DNA of 64,000 nt, taken from assembly GCA_026647215.1 (NCBI GenBank), contig JAPKHC010000012.1, positions 28,446 through 92,445 of the forward strand, given 5' to 3'. Source of the stretch: F1-120-MAGs118 sp013360535 (GTDB lineage Bacteria > Planctomycetota > UBA1135 > GCA-002686595). This document shows, piece after piece, positions 43,767-52,428 of this stretch. How positions within the stretch are numbered: the first letter of the stretch is position 1; every line of letters begins with the position of its first letter. A program made the position numbers and the translations under genes. The notes under the pieces are model-generated. The model saw nothing but the letters and a program-made list of their open reading frames with translations. It was not told the DNA's origin and made no database searches.

Positions 43767-44162
43767 TCAGGAGCAGGGAAGCTCACCCTCGATGGCGTGG
43801 CCTTCGGCCTCGAGCGCGGCCTTGGCGAGCGCGAACTGCTCGGCCCGCACGATCAGCCAGTCCGTGTCGTAGGTCGAGATCACGAACACGCTGACCTTCG
43901 CGCGTGCGAGCGCTGCACACAACGCCGCCAGCACTCCGATCGTCGTCATCTCGACCACGCCGACGATGCCGAAGGCGACGCGCTCGCGCTCGTGGACGAC
44001 TCCGGGCGGCACGTGCGACTGCGAGCACACCACCGAGACCTCGTCGGCGGTGCGTGCGAGGTTGACGAACCCACCACGCGCCCAGTCGGGGAACGCGGCG
44101 GATCGGTCGAGTCGCGCGATCGCGAGCCGCTCGGGATGCACGCGGAAGTGGAAAGTGGTCAC
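43767..44162 (-). CDS. ACT-domain (CASTOR/ACT_7-like) protein
   Basis: ACT domains of this type bind amino acids as regulatory ligands. The 131-residue product, read from the GTG at 44162 (MTTFHFRVHPERLAIARL), has ADEVSVVCSQSHVPPGVVHE, GVVEMTTIGVLAALCAALAR and AKVSVFVISTYDTDWLIVRA, the ACT-repeat pattern of the CASTOR/ACT_7 group. A start further upstream at 44189 would fall inside the palindrome and is rejected. It is first of the transcript leading into the five-paralogue array; a functional link to those proteins is not evident. Confidence 0.75.
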   Translation of the reverse strand: MTTFHFRVHPERLAIARLDRSAAFPDWARGGFVNLARTADEVSVVCSQSHVPPGVVHERERVAFGIVGVVEMTTIGVLAALCAALARAKVSVFVISTYDTDWLIVRAEQFALAKAALEAEGHAIEGELPCS

Positions 44163-44172
44163 GGGACGACGG

Positions 44173-44273
44173 TACCGAGCCAGAGCCATTTTTTCTGCAG
44201 ACTGCGGCCTGCGTCGAAGGCTCGGCCTTCGACGCGGGCCGCCGTTTGCAGAAAAAATGGCTCTGGCTCGGTA
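44173..44273. repeat. 101-base palindromic element (copy 2)
   Basis: The arms 44173-44221 and 44225-44273 pair over 49 positions with three imperfect pairs (two would be G-U in RNA). The copy has exactly the length of the inner part of the element at 31518-31618 and shares 88 of 101 bases with it, by my hand alignment. Four differences are matched by compensating changes in the opposite arm. It lies between the divergent ACT and PduS-like genes. Confidence 0.85.
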
Positions 44274-44290
44274 TTCTCCGCGCCCTCACC

Positions 44291-45610
44291 ATGCCGGCTG
44301 TCCACTCCAACCTGATCGAGCGCGCCCGTGCGAACGGCATCGTCGGAGCCGGCGGGGCGGGCTTTCCGCTCTACAAGAAGCTCGACGCCACCGCCGACAC
44401 GGTGATCCTGAACGCGGCCGAGTGCGAGCCGTTGCTGCACAAGGACAAGGAGATCCTGCGCCACGACATGGGCGGCGTGCTGCGCGGGTTGCGCACGGTG
44501 ATGACGCAGGTGCGCGCGAGCCGCGGCATCGTCGGCATCAAGGACAAGTACAAGGACCTGATCGCGGAGCTGCGCGTGGCGGGAGCGCCGCTGGGCATCG
44601 AGGTGTTCGAGCTCGGCGACTACTACCCGGCCGGCGACGAGTTCATCACGGTCTACGAGTCCACGGGCCGCGTGATTCCGCCCGGTGGCATCCCGCTCGA
44701 TGTCGGTTGCCTCGTGTGCAACGTCGAGACGGTCTTCAACCTGCACCACGACCGCCCGGTGACGCGCAAGTTCTTCACGATCGCCGCCGACGTGCCCAAT
44801 CCGGTCACGGTCTGCGCTCCGGTCGGCGCGAAGTTCGGCGACGTGCTGCGCGCGGTCGGCGCGGACCCCGCGAAGATCGGCCACGTGCTCGTCGGCGGCG
44901 TGATGATGGGCCGCAACATGAAGAGCTGGGACGAGCCGGTCACGCGCACGACCGGCGGCCTGTTGTGCTTCCCCAACGAACACGTGCTGCAGCGCAAGTA
45001 CCAGACCGAGTCGCGCGCGCGCAGCCTGATCGGCAAGTCGGCCTGCGACCAGTGCAGCTTCTGCACCGAGATGTGCCCGCGCTACCTGATCGGGCACCCC
45101 GTCGAGCCGCACATGGCGATGCGCGGCTTGGGCTTCAACATGGTCGGCGAGTCGCTGATGCTCTCCAGCCAGTTCTGCTGCGAGTGCAACCTGTGCTCGC
45201 TGTACGCCTGCCCCGAGGACCTGTTCCCCAAGGACGCCTGCGCCGACAACAAGGTGCTCCTGCGGCAAAAGGGCCTGAATCATCCGTCGAAGGGCCGAAC
45301 GGACCTCAAGGCGCACAGCATGCAGGAGTACCGGCACGTGCCGGTGGCGAGCCTGATCAAGAAGCTCGGGCTCTCGGGCTACCAGAACAAGGGGCCGCTG
45401 GTCGAGGTCGACTGGCGCCTCGACGAGGTCCGCATACCGCTCAAGCAGCACATCGGCTCGCCCGCCGTCTGCGCCGTCAAGGTCGGCCAGCGGGTGCGCG
45501 AGGGCGACGTGATCGGCAACGCGCCCGAGGGCCTCGGTGTCGCGGTGCACGCGTCGATCGACGGCGTGGTGGCGGCGACGGGCGACGAGATCGTGATCCG
45601 GAGGAGCTGA
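44291..45610 (+). CDS. pduS: PduS-like Fe-S flavoprotein (RnfC family, microcompartment-type)
   Basis: PduS-type proteins move electrons through FMN and two [4Fe-4S] clusters, reducing corrinoid or regenerating cofactors at bacterial microcompartments. The 439-residue product has the N-terminal RnfC/NuoF-like fold with GIVGAGGAGFPLYKK and NAAECEPLLHKDKEILR. A central SLBB-like part follows, then two ferredoxin-type clusters: CDQCSFCTEMCP (Cys252, 255, 258, 262) and CCECNLCSLYACPEDL (around 296-307). The C-terminus (KVGQRVREGDVIGNAPEGLG) is a lipoyl-like barrel sandwich, as in PduS. The next gene is PduT-like and overlaps by one base. Confidence 0.85.
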   Translation: MPAVHSNLIERARANGIVGAGGAGFPLYKKLDATADTVILNAAECEPLLHKDKEILRHDMGGVLRGLRTVMTQVRASRGIVGIKDKYKDLIAELRVAGAPLGIEVFELGDYYPAGDEFITVYESTGRVIPPGGIPLDVGCLVCNVETVFNLHHDRPVTRKFFTIAADVPNPVTVCAPVGAKFGDVLRAVGADPAKIGHVLVGGVMMGRNMKSWDEPVTRTTGGLLCFPNEHVLQRKYQTESRARSLIGKSACDQCSFCTEMCPRYLIGHPVEPHMAMRGLGFNMVGESLMLSSQFCCECNLCSLYACPEDLFPKDACADNKVLLRQKGLNHPSKGRTDLKAHSMQEYRHVPVASLIKKLGLSGYQNKGPLVEVDWRLDEVRIPLKQHIGSPAVCAVKVGQRVREGDVIGNAPEGLGVAVHASIDGVVAATGDEIVIRRS

Positions 45611-46173
45611 TGGGCAAGCGAATGGAAGCGCTCGGCATGGTCGAGCTGTCGTCGATCGCGGTCGCGTACCTGGTCGAGGACGCGATGCTGAAGGCGAGCG
45701 AGGTCGAGCTGCTCGTCGCGCGCACGATCTGCTCGGGCAAGTACATCGTGATGGTCGGCGGGCCCGTCGCGGCGGTCGAAGCGAGCCTGCGCGCGGGTCG
45801 CGAGGCTTCGCGCGAGGCGCTGATCGACGAGCTCTTCATCCCCAACATCGACGAGCGCGTGTTCCCGGCGATCACCGGCAGCGTCGCGCTGAAGGACAAG
45901 GACAAGGACGCGCTCGGCATCCTCGAAGCCTTCTCGGTCACGTCGATCATCGAAGGCGCCGACGCCGCGGTGAAGGCCGCCGACGTCACGCTCTTCCGCA
46001 TCCACGTCGCGATGGCGATCGGCGGCAAGGGCTTCCTGCTGCTCACCGGCGAGGTTTCCGACGTCACCGCCGCGATCGAGGCCGGCGCGAAGCAGATCGG
46101 CCGCCGCGGCCTGCTCGTCAGCAAGGTCGTGATCCCGCGCCCCGACGAGCGGCTCTTCAAGGAAACGCTCTAG
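45610..46173 (+). CDS. pduT: Tandem-BMC shell protein, PduT-like with Fe-S cysteine
   Basis: PduT is a pseudohexameric trimer whose central pore carries a [4Fe-4S] cluster for electron passage across the microcompartment shell. The 187-residue product has two BMC domains: MEALGMVELSSIAVAYLVED to about residue 90, and ALGILEAFSVTSIIEGADAA to the end. VARTICSGKYIVMVGGPV carries Cys41 at the place of the cluster ligand Cys38 of Salmonella PduT. It overlaps pduS by one base (TGATG), so the two are translationally coupled, giving a full electron path from flavoprotein to shell pore. Confidence 0.88.
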   Translation: MGKRMEALGMVELSSIAVAYLVEDAMLKASEVELLVARTICSGKYIVMVGGPVAAVEASLRAGREASREALIDELFIPNIDERVFPAITGSVALKDKDKDALGILEAFSVTSIIEGADAAVKAADVTLFRIHVAMAIGGKGFLLLTGEVSDVTAAIEAGAKQIGRRGLLVSKVVIPRPDERLFKETL

Positions 46174-46193
46174 TCGCGCTCGCCGCGAAAGGT

Positions 46194-46231
46194 CCGGGCC
46201 CGCGCTGCCTCCTGTTGCAGCGCGGGCCCGG
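46194..46231. terminator. Hairpin terminator between pduT and the HAF-repeat gene
   Basis: A perfect 15-bp stem (CCGGGCCCGCGCTGC with its complement) closes an 8-base loop between two convergent genes. A second 6-bp hairpin (TCCCTG/CAGGGA, 46237-46255) follows. No T-run is present. Confidence 0.6.
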
Positions 46232-46260
46232 TGCAGTCCCTGCTCAGGACAGGGAGCGTT

Positions 46261-47745
46261 CTACGGGTTGATCACGAACCCCAGGCCGTTCGAGAGTCCG
46301 ACGGTCGGGATCGAGGCCGGATCACGCATCCAGTACTGGGCGCAGGCGCTGACGCCTTGGAAGAGCCGAGTGTCGACGCCGGAGCGAATGAGCGCGTTGA
46401 AGTCGTAGCTGTACTGGCCGTTGCAATTGGGGAAGCCGGTCGTGCCGCCGGAGAGCTGCACCGGCGTGCGCGTCGACGGCGGCTGGACGCACAGGTAGCC
46501 GCCCTGGAACGGCGCGGCGATCTGGGCGAATCCGTAGAACAGCAGGCCCGACTTGTCGTTGAGCACGTTGCTGCACGTGATCAGGAACGGCTGGTTCGAG
46601 CTCATGCTCGCGTAGCCGATCGAGTTGATCGCGGGCGAGCAGCCGAGGCTGTTGACCTTCGCGGTGCAGTAGGCGCTGGGGAGCGCGACGGGCATCTCGA
46701 CGCGGAAGCCCTCGCTCTGGCCACCGGTCGTGGTGCCCCAGCCGACGATGAAACGACCGTCGTCCGAGATGTCGGCGGCGTACTTGAGCACCTGCCACTG
46801 CGAGGCGGCCTCCGGCACGCCGTTGTTGACGAGGTAGTCCTGCAGCTTCTCCGGCGCCGCCCAGCCGCGCTTCCAGATGATGGCCTCGGAGTTGATGAAG
46901 TTGGCGCCGTTCCAGCCGACGACCACGTTGCCGTCCGCGCTGACCGCCGTGCCGTAGCCGGCGTTGCCGGAGCCCGGCGTTCCGAGGGCGCCGACGTTCT
47001 GGATGCCGGTCGCCGCGCTCCAGATGAAGGCGCGGAAGTTGGACGTGCCGACCACGTACGTGCCGTCGGCGGAGATGCCGTAGGCCGTGCTGGAGCCGAA
47101 CACCGGGTCCGACGGGTTGAGCGAGCCGAGGTAGGTGCCGGTGCCGGCGGCGAGGTCCCAGCGGATCGCGCGCTGCGGGCTGGTGATCAGGCCGGCGGCG
47201 AACTGGCCGTTCGAGGAGACCGCGTTGGCGCGGCTCGACCAGCCCGGGCCCGGCAGCCACAGGCCGATGTCGACCGTGCCGCCCGTCGGCGTCCAGGCGA
47301 AGGCGTGCGCCTGACCCGCGCTCACCCACGCGAGGCCGACCACGCGACCGCCGTCGCCGCTCATGTCGTAGGCCGTGCTCGCGCTGGTGCCGCTCGAGCT
47401 TCCGAGGGTCGGGATCGAGGTCCACAGGCCGGTGATCGCGTCCCAGCGAGCCGCCGTCTTGAGGCTGGTGGCGGGGTCGTTGACGTCGGCGGACATGAAG
47501 CTCGCGCCGTTGGAGATCTTGACCTCGGTGCCCAGACCGTCGTTGGCGCTGACGAAGGCCGGGAAGGCCGTCGACCAGTAGTAGGCGAGGTTCGAGCCGT
47601 AGCCCGAAACCGACAGGCCATCGGGGGAGATGCCCGAGGCGCGCACGTTGGCGGTGCCGAGCGCGGTGATCGAGCCTTGGGCGAGGGCGGCGGCGGGGAG
47701 CAGGGTGGCGGCGGCGAGGGCGAACAGGTAGCGGGTCGTCTTCAT
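46261..47745 (-). CDS. Secreted HAF-repeat protein with YC..GC C-terminal module
   Basis: The 494-residue product has a signal peptide (MKTTRYLFALAAATLLPAAA, then LAQ). Residues 25-350 hold repeats of the HAF/extracellular repeat type, e.g. AYDMSGDGGRVVGLAWVSAG, AVSSNGQFAAGLITSPQRAI, YGISADGTYVVGTSNFRAFI and AVSADGNVVVGWNGANFINS. The last 140 residues are the shared module: AYCTAKVNSLGCSPAI, FLITCSNVLNDKSGLLFYG, FQGGYLCVQPPSTR, NCNGQYSYDFNAL, QYWMRDPAS and terminal LGFVINP. The start at 47745 is fixed by the signal peptide. Probably surface-exposed or extracellular; role unknown. Confidence 0.65.
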   Translation of the reverse strand: MKTTRYLFALAAATLLPAAALAQGSITALGTANVRASGISPDGLSVSGYGSNLAYYWSTAFPAFVSANDGLGTEVKISNGASFMSADVNDPATSLKTAARWDAITGLWTSIPTLGSSSGTSASTAYDMSGDGGRVVGLAWVSAGQAHAFAWTPTGGTVDIGLWLPGPGWSSRANAVSSNGQFAAGLITSPQRAIRWDLAAGTGTYLGSLNPSDPVFGSSTAYGISADGTYVVGTSNFRAFIWSAATGIQNVGALGTPGSGNAGYGTAVSADGNVVVGWNGANFINSEAIIWKRGWAAPEKLQDYLVNNGVPEAASQWQVLKYAADISDDGRFIVGWGTTTGGQSEGFRVEMPVALPSAYCTAKVNSLGCSPAINSIGYASMSSNQPFLITCSNVLNDKSGLLFYGFAQIAAPFQGGYLCVQPPSTRTPVQLSGGTTGFPNCNGQYSYDFNALIRSGVDTRLFQGVSACAQYWMRDPASIPTVGLSNGLGFVINP

Positions 47746-47976
47746 GGTCCTTGGGGAGCCGTTCGGAGGGGCTTGGGGCGGGTGGACACCCCGCAGGGGC
47801 GTCCGGATGGGGTCGCGCCCAAGCCGGGGAGGCTGCACGGGCTCCAGAGGGGGCCAAGCGCCGATCCGCGGGCGGCGTTCCGGCTTTTTCCGCGGCTCAC
47901 GGGCGCGCGCCGCCGCCACCTGCGAACCTCGCCCCAGTCCAACGGGCCCCAGAGCGGAGTTACGTTGACCCCGCCC

Positions 47977-48354
47977 ATGCGCTTCCTGCTGCTCGCCCCG
48001 ACGGTCCTGTGCGTGCTGGTCTTCTGCGCCAGCCTGTTCCGCAGCGGACTGGTGATCCTGATCCCGCCGCTCCTGATCAGCCTGGGCCTGATGTTCTTCA
48101 AGAGCGGCGTCGTCGCGCGCTACTTCCAGCTGCTGCTGCTCGGCGTCGCCGCCTACTGGGCCTTCCGCGCGATCGGACTGGGCCTCGACCGCGCCGAAGA
48201 GGGCGCGCCGTGGCTGCGCATGGCGCTGATCCTCGGCGGGGTTGCGCTCTTCAACCTGCTCGCGGCCGCGCTGTGGGAGTCGAAGCCGCTCTTGCGCCAC
48301 TACCCACGCGGCTTCTTCAGCCCCGGTCCCGAAGAGCTCGACGCCGAGGTCTAG
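47977..48354 (+). CDS. Small hypothetical membrane protein
   Basis: The 125-residue product has four hydrophobic segments, roughly residues 3-18, 24-42, 48-64 and 80-98. It ends in a cytosolic tail LRHYPRGFFSPGPEELDAEV. No family recognised. Its TAG overlaps the stop of the convergent DUF1801 gene by four bases (CTAG). It is divergent from the HAF-repeat gene. Confidence 0.55.
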   Translation: MRFLLLAPTVLCVLVFCASLFRSGLVILIPPLLISLGLMFFKSGVVARYFQLLLLGVAAYWAFRAIGLGLDRAEEGAPWLRMALILGGVALFNLLAAALWESKPLLRHYPRGFFSPGPEELDAEV

Positions 48355-48932
48355 CGCGCGGGCTTCTTCTTCGAGACGGGCTTCTTCTTCGCGGCGGGCT
48401 TCTTCGCCGCCGGCTTCTTCGCGGGCGCAGCAGCGCCCTGCCCCTTGAGCTTCTCGCGCACGCGCGGATCGAGCCCGCGCTCGTAGGTCGTGATGAACTC
48501 GTCGCACTTCATCCGGCGCAGCGCCTGGGCGAGCACATCGAGCGCCAGATCGTCGAGCTTCTTGAAGCGCACGCAGCTCTTGCCCATGTCGAGCTTCTTG
48601 CCGGCCTTCTTCCACGCCTCCTCGAACCACGTGAGCAGCGGCCCGCGCTTCCCGCCGACCTGATCCATGTACAGGCCGAACAGGTAGAGCGACATGTGGC
48701 CCTTCTGCGACGCGAGGCCGCCGAACGGCAGCGGCTGCTCGGGGTTGCAGTGGTATCCGGCCGGATAGCGCGAGTGCGGGACGTTGTAGCCGATCATCCC
48801 GTAGCTCATGCCTTCGGCGAACCCCTCGTCGAGGTTGTCGAGGAACACCTTGCGCACGGCGGCGACGGCGGCGCGGCGGTCTTCGGGGAGCTCGGACAGG
48901 TACGCTTCGACGGTCGTGGCCTTGCTCGGCAT
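48351..48932 (-). CDS. DUF1801-family protein with Lys/Ala/Pro-rich tail
   Basis: The 193-residue product has the DUF1801 (YdhG-like) fold: VEAYLSELPEDRRAAVAAVR, GFAEGMSYGMIGYNVPHSRY, GGLASQKGHMSLYLFGLYMD and MGKSCVRFKKLDDLALDVLA. The biochemical role of the family is unknown. Residues about 165-193 form a tail of KKPAAKK-type repeats resembling histone H1/HU-tail sequences, often found on bacterial nucleoid-associated proteins, so DNA contact is possible. It follows the histidine kinase gene. Confidence 0.75.
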   Translation of the reverse strand: MPSKATTVEAYLSELPEDRRAAVAAVRKVFLDNLDEGFAEGMSYGMIGYNVPHSRYPAGYHCNPEQPLPFGGLASQKGHMSLYLFGLYMDQVGGKRGPLLTWFEEAWKKAGKKLDMGKSCVRFKKLDDLALDVLAQALRRMKCDEFITTYERGLDPRVREKLKGQGAAAPAKKPAAKKPAAKKKPVSKKKPAR

Positions 48933-48942
48933 GGCGCAGATG

Positions 48943-50787
48943 CTACCCCACGCGCGGCAGGCGCGCGGTGCGCTCGAGCACGCGGAAGAGCTCGTCGAAC
49001 TCGAACGGCTTGGGGAGCACGGTGCAGCGGCAGCGCTCGACGAACTGCACCGACTCGGGCGCGGCCAGATCGCCGGTCATGAACACCGCGCGGGTGAGCA
49101 GCTGCGGCCACTGGCGCTCGAGGCGCGCGTGCAGGCCTGCGCCGCCCAGGCCCGGCATGCGCAGGTCGCACACGAGCACGTCCGGCTCGCCGCGCCGCTC
49201 GAGCTGCTCGAGCGCGGCCTCGGCGGACTCCGCTTCGCTCACGCTCCAGCCGCGGCGCCGCGCGTGCTCCGCCACCACCGCCCGCAGCGCGCTCTCGTCG
49301 TCGACCACGAGCAACGTCCGCCCGTGCGCGTCGATGAACGTCGGCCCATCCTGCGTGGGACCCGCGGGCGCACGCGGTCGCGTCGAGAGCCGCGGCAGGC
49401 ACACGCGAAAGCGCGCGCCGCAGCGGCCGGGCCCGTCCTCGAGCTCGATCCGGCCTCCGTGCGCGCGCACGATCGCGTGCGCGATCGACAGGCCCAAGCC
49501 CGTGCCCTGACCGGGAGCCTTGGTGGTGAAGAACGGCTCGAACAGCCGCGAGCGCAGCTCGGGCGGCACCCCCGGACCACGATCGGTGACGGAGAGCACG
49601 ACCTCCTGCCCGACGGCCTCGACCGCGAGCTCGACCGGGGCTCCGCTCGCGTCGGCTTGCAGCGCGTTGACGAGCAGGTTCGAGAGCACCTGCTCGAGCC
49701 CGCTGCGATCGCCGAGCAGCTGCGCCCGCGTGCGCTGCTCCACGCGCACGCGCGCACCACCCCGCGACAGCTCCGTCGGCAGACCGCGCAGCACACGGCC
49801 GACGAGCTCGTCGGTGTCGAGCTCGCGCGGCTCGTGCACGGAGTTGCGCGCCAGCGCCGAGAGGTTGCGCACGATGCCGCGGCAGCGCTCCGCCTGCTCG
49901 CCGATGATCTGCACCTCCGCGCCGCCGCCGGGGTTGCTGCCGAGCAGCTCGGAGTAACCGAGGATCACCGTCAGCGGGTTGTTGAGCTCGTGCGCGACGC
50001 CAGACACGAGCGTGCCGAGCGCACGCAGGCGCTCGTCGCTCTCCAGCGCCCGCTGCAGGCGCTCGCGATCCGCCTCGGCCGCGCGCGCGCGCTCGTGGGC
50101 GAGCTGCACGACGCCGACGACGATGCCCGTGCCGAGCACGAGCTGCACCGACAGGTCGACGAACGAGTTGAGCGCGAGCCAGTAGCGCGAGAACGCGACC
50201 ACCTCGAGCGTCAGCACCGACAACGCGTGCACCACCCACGCGACCGCGAGCGAGACGAGCGCAGACCGCACCAGCGTGAGGCCGAGCAGCGGCAAGCGCG
50301 TGTCGCGCAGGGCCCGCAACGCGACCAGCGCCGCCGCCACCATCAGCGGCCCCTGCACGACGAGCAGGTGGTTGATGTTCGGCTCGAGGAGCGGCGCCAG
50401 CGTGAACGCCGCGAGCAACGGAAGGCCGACGGCGGAGAGCCAGCGTGGCGGATCGCGCTCGGCCATGCCGTACGCACCACGCACGAGCAGCAGCGCGAAC
50501 ACGCCCTTGCCGAAATGGTAGGCCGCGTAACACGCGATCGGCAGCGCACGCCCCTCGTCCCAGTAGTCGGGGCTCTCGGTGATCTCGTAGGAGAGGAAGA
50601 AGCGCGCGCACAGCACCGTGAGCGCCGACGCCAGCGCGAAGAACGCCCACTGGAAGTCGACGAACGCGCGCGGCGCGCCCTCGCGGCGCGTCAGCGTGCG
50701 CTGGATCGCGAAGAACACCCAGGCGACGACCGCCTGCACGAGCAGGCTGACGAGCGCGACGAGGTCGATGCTCTTGAGCAGGAACAT
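48943..50787 (-). CDS. Membrane hybrid sensor histidine kinase
   Basis: The 614-residue product has six to seven membrane helices (residues 8-230) as an N-terminal sensor, followed by a coiled-coil. The HisKA box LVSGVAHELNNPLTVILGYS carries the phospho-accepting His266. The HATPase block has NLLVNALQAD (N box), VTDRGPGVP (G1), FEPFFTTK (F box) and GQGTGLGLSIAHAIV (G2). A C-terminal receiver domain has TLLVVDDESALRAV and Asp541 in VLVCDLRMPG, with the conserved Lys in VLPKPFEFDELF. This is a hybrid kinase that must pass phosphate to an unlinked partner. It is 20 bp downstream of the hydrolase gene. Confidence 0.88.
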   Translation of the reverse strand: MFLLKSIDLVALVSLLVQAVVAWVFFAIQRTLTRREGAPRAFVDFQWAFFALASALTVLCARFFLSYEITESPDYWDEGRALPIACYAAYHFGKGVFALLLVRGAYGMAERDPPRWLSAVGLPLLAAFTLAPLLEPNINHLLVVQGPLMVAAALVALRALRDTRLPLLGLTLVRSALVSLAVAWVVHALSVLTLEVVAFSRYWLALNSFVDLSVQLVLGTGIVVGVVQLAHERARAAEADRERLQRALESDERLRALGTLVSGVAHELNNPLTVILGYSELLGSNPGGGAEVQIIGEQAERCRGIVRNLSALARNSVHEPRELDTDELVGRVLRGLPTELSRGGARVRVEQRTRAQLLGDRSGLEQVLSNLLVNALQADASGAPVELAVEAVGQEVVLSVTDRGPGVPPELRSRLFEPFFTTKAPGQGTGLGLSIAHAIVRAHGGRIELEDGPGRCGARFRVCLPRLSTRPRAPAGPTQDGPTFIDAHGRTLLVVDDESALRAVVAEHARRRGWSVSEAESAEAALEQLERRGEPDVLVCDLRMPGLGGAGLHARLERQWPQLLTRAVFMTGDLAAPESVQFVERCRCTVLPKPFEFDELFRVLERTARLPRVG

Positions 50788-50806
50788 CGTGGGCCCGCGC
50801 CGTCGC

Positions 50807-52312
50807 TCAGACGATCGGTCCGGCCGGATCCTTGTCGAAGCGCCCGTTCGAGTCCGTGCCCGGCACGAGCCGGAACACGCCCTCGTGCACGTTGCGGCGC
50901 AGGACGATCTCGACCATGGTCGTCTCGTTGGGCCGGAAGAGCGTCGCGACCAGCTGCTTCGTCGGCCGGAACTCCGCCGGCAGGTAGTGCACGAAGCCCG
51001 ACTGCGGCCGCGCGACCACCTGCAGCCCGAAGTCCGCGAGGCCCTTGCTCTCGCGACGCAGGCGCTCACCCTTGTGCACCACCGCGGGCGCACCGGCGAT
51101 GACGTCGTAGTTGAAGTAGTAGGTGATCGTGCCCGGATCGCGCTGGTTGCGCTGGCGGTCGGTCGCGAAGCCCTCGGGGAACAGGTTGGGGTTCGCGTCG
51201 GCGCCGGTCGTGAAGACGAGGTCGTAGTCGCTGAGCACGGCCCCGCTCTCGTCGCGCACGCGCCACACGATCATGCTGCGCCGGTCGTGCACGAACTCGC
51301 GGTCGATCAGGATCCCGTCCTCGATCTCGACCTTCTCGGCCTCCTGTGTCGCCCGCGTGAGCGCGTCGAACTTGTCGCAGGTCGCGCCGTACTGCGCCGC
51401 CGTCTGCACGCGCAGCGCATCGAGGATGCCGTCGACCGTCGGGCGGTCCTTGTCGGCGCCGCGCGAGGCCGGATTGGCCTTCACGCTGCGCAAGATGCCC
51501 ATCTCGGAACCCGAGTGCGACTTGCCGGGCACGACGAGCAGCGCCGTGCGCGGGCTGTGCACCGGCTTGCCGTCGAACTCGAGTGCAAAGCGCTCCTTTG
51601 CCGTCGCGTCCGGCCCGGGCTCGGCCTGCACGAGCCGCACGAAGGACGTGTTGAGGTTCGCGCCCGTCACGCGCACGACGCCATCGCTGCCGTCCTCGCC
51701 GGTGTACGTGTTGAGGTTGTCGTACAGCTTGCGGTCGATCGACTGCCCGGTGAGCACGAACTGGAACACGCCCGCGGGCCCCTGCGGGATCGACTCGTCG
51801 CGCGCCCAGCGCGAGTTGAGCTCCCACGCGTCGCGACTGCCCATCTCGAGCCACTCGAGCACGCCCATGCCCGGCTCCACTCCTTGGAACCACGTCTTCA
51901 GGCGGCTCAACCGGCTCTTGCCGAGCTGCGCCAGCGCCGACCCGAAGTTCGCCGGCGCCAGCATGATCAGGTGCGACATCGGGCACTCCGCGCCCTTGCC
52001 GCGATGGAACCGATCCGCCCAGTCGCGCATCACCGGCCCGCCCGTCGAGTGCGTGATCGCCGCGAAGCGCCCGAACTTCTTCACGAGCGGCGCCAGATCG
52101 CGCTCGTACGCCTTCTGGAACGCGTACGCGATGTCCGGCAGCTTCACCTCGTCGCGGAAGCTCACGTACTTGCCCAAGAACACGTCCTTGACCGTGATCT
52201 CGAACCCGTTCGCCTTCGCCTCCGCCACGAGCCGCGCCGGCAACCCGCCGTACGTATCGAGGTTGGTGACGCTCCACCCGTGCACGAACACGACCAGCTG
52301 CTTCTTCGCCAT
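50807..52312 (-). CDS. Alpha/beta-hydrolase (lipase/esterase type)
   Basis: The 501-residue product has an N-terminal alpha/beta-hydrolase domain: VFVHGWSVTN (oxyanion region) and the nucleophile elbow AAITHSTGGPVM with Ser89. LIMLAPANFGSALAQLGKSR resembles PGAP1/palmitoyl-like esterases and some phospholipases. A long C-terminal half (from about residue 330) is beta-rich, e.g. MIVWRVRDESGAVLSDYDLV and TYYFNYDVIAGAP, and not recognised. There is no signal peptide, so it is cytosolic or exported by another route. The substrate is unknown; a role in lipid hydrolysis is inferred from the fold only. Confidence 0.7.
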   Translation of the reverse strand: MAKKQLVVFVHGWSVTNLDTYGGLPARLVAEAKANGFEITVKDVFLGKYVSFRDEVKLPDIAYAFQKAYERDLAPLVKKFGRFAAITHSTGGPVMRDWADRFHRGKGAECPMSHLIMLAPANFGSALAQLGKSRLSRLKTWFQGVEPGMGVLEWLEMGSRDAWELNSRWARDESIPQGPAGVFQFVLTGQSIDRKLYDNLNTYTGEDGSDGVVRVTGANLNTSFVRLVQAEPGPDATAKERFALEFDGKPVHSPRTALLVVPGKSHSGSEMGILRSVKANPASRGADKDRPTVDGILDALRVQTAAQYGATCDKFDALTRATQEAEKVEIEDGILIDREFVHDRRSMIVWRVRDESGAVLSDYDLVFTTGADANPNLFPEGFATDRQRNQRDPGTITYYFNYDVIAGAPAVVHKGERLRRESKGLADFGLQVVARPQSGFVHYLPAEFRPTKQLVATLFRPNETTMVEIVLRRNVHEGVFRLVPGTDSNGRFDKDPAGPIV

Positions 52313-52369
52313 CTTGCTCCACCCTTCTTGGTGCAGAGCTTCTCCGCCCTCCCCCGCTCCTACAAGCTC

Positions 52370-52404
52370 GAAGGGCGCGCGAGCTCGTCGCTCGCACGCC
52401 CTTC
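52370..52404. terminator. Hairpin between nrdJ and the hydrolase gene
   Basis: GAAGGGCGCGCGAGC pairs with GCTCGCACGCCCTTC (15 bp, one mismatch) around a 5-base loop, just after the nrdJ stop on the minus strand. No T-tract, so termination is likely Rho-assisted or partial. Confidence 0.5.
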
Positions 52405-52428
52405 GTTCCACGCTCGCGCGCGTTCAGC

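Noticed and set aside
43767..44189. Longer start (44189) for the ACT-domain gene
   Set aside because: It would place the first nine codons partly inside the palindrome; the GTG at 44162 starts exactly where family similarity begins.
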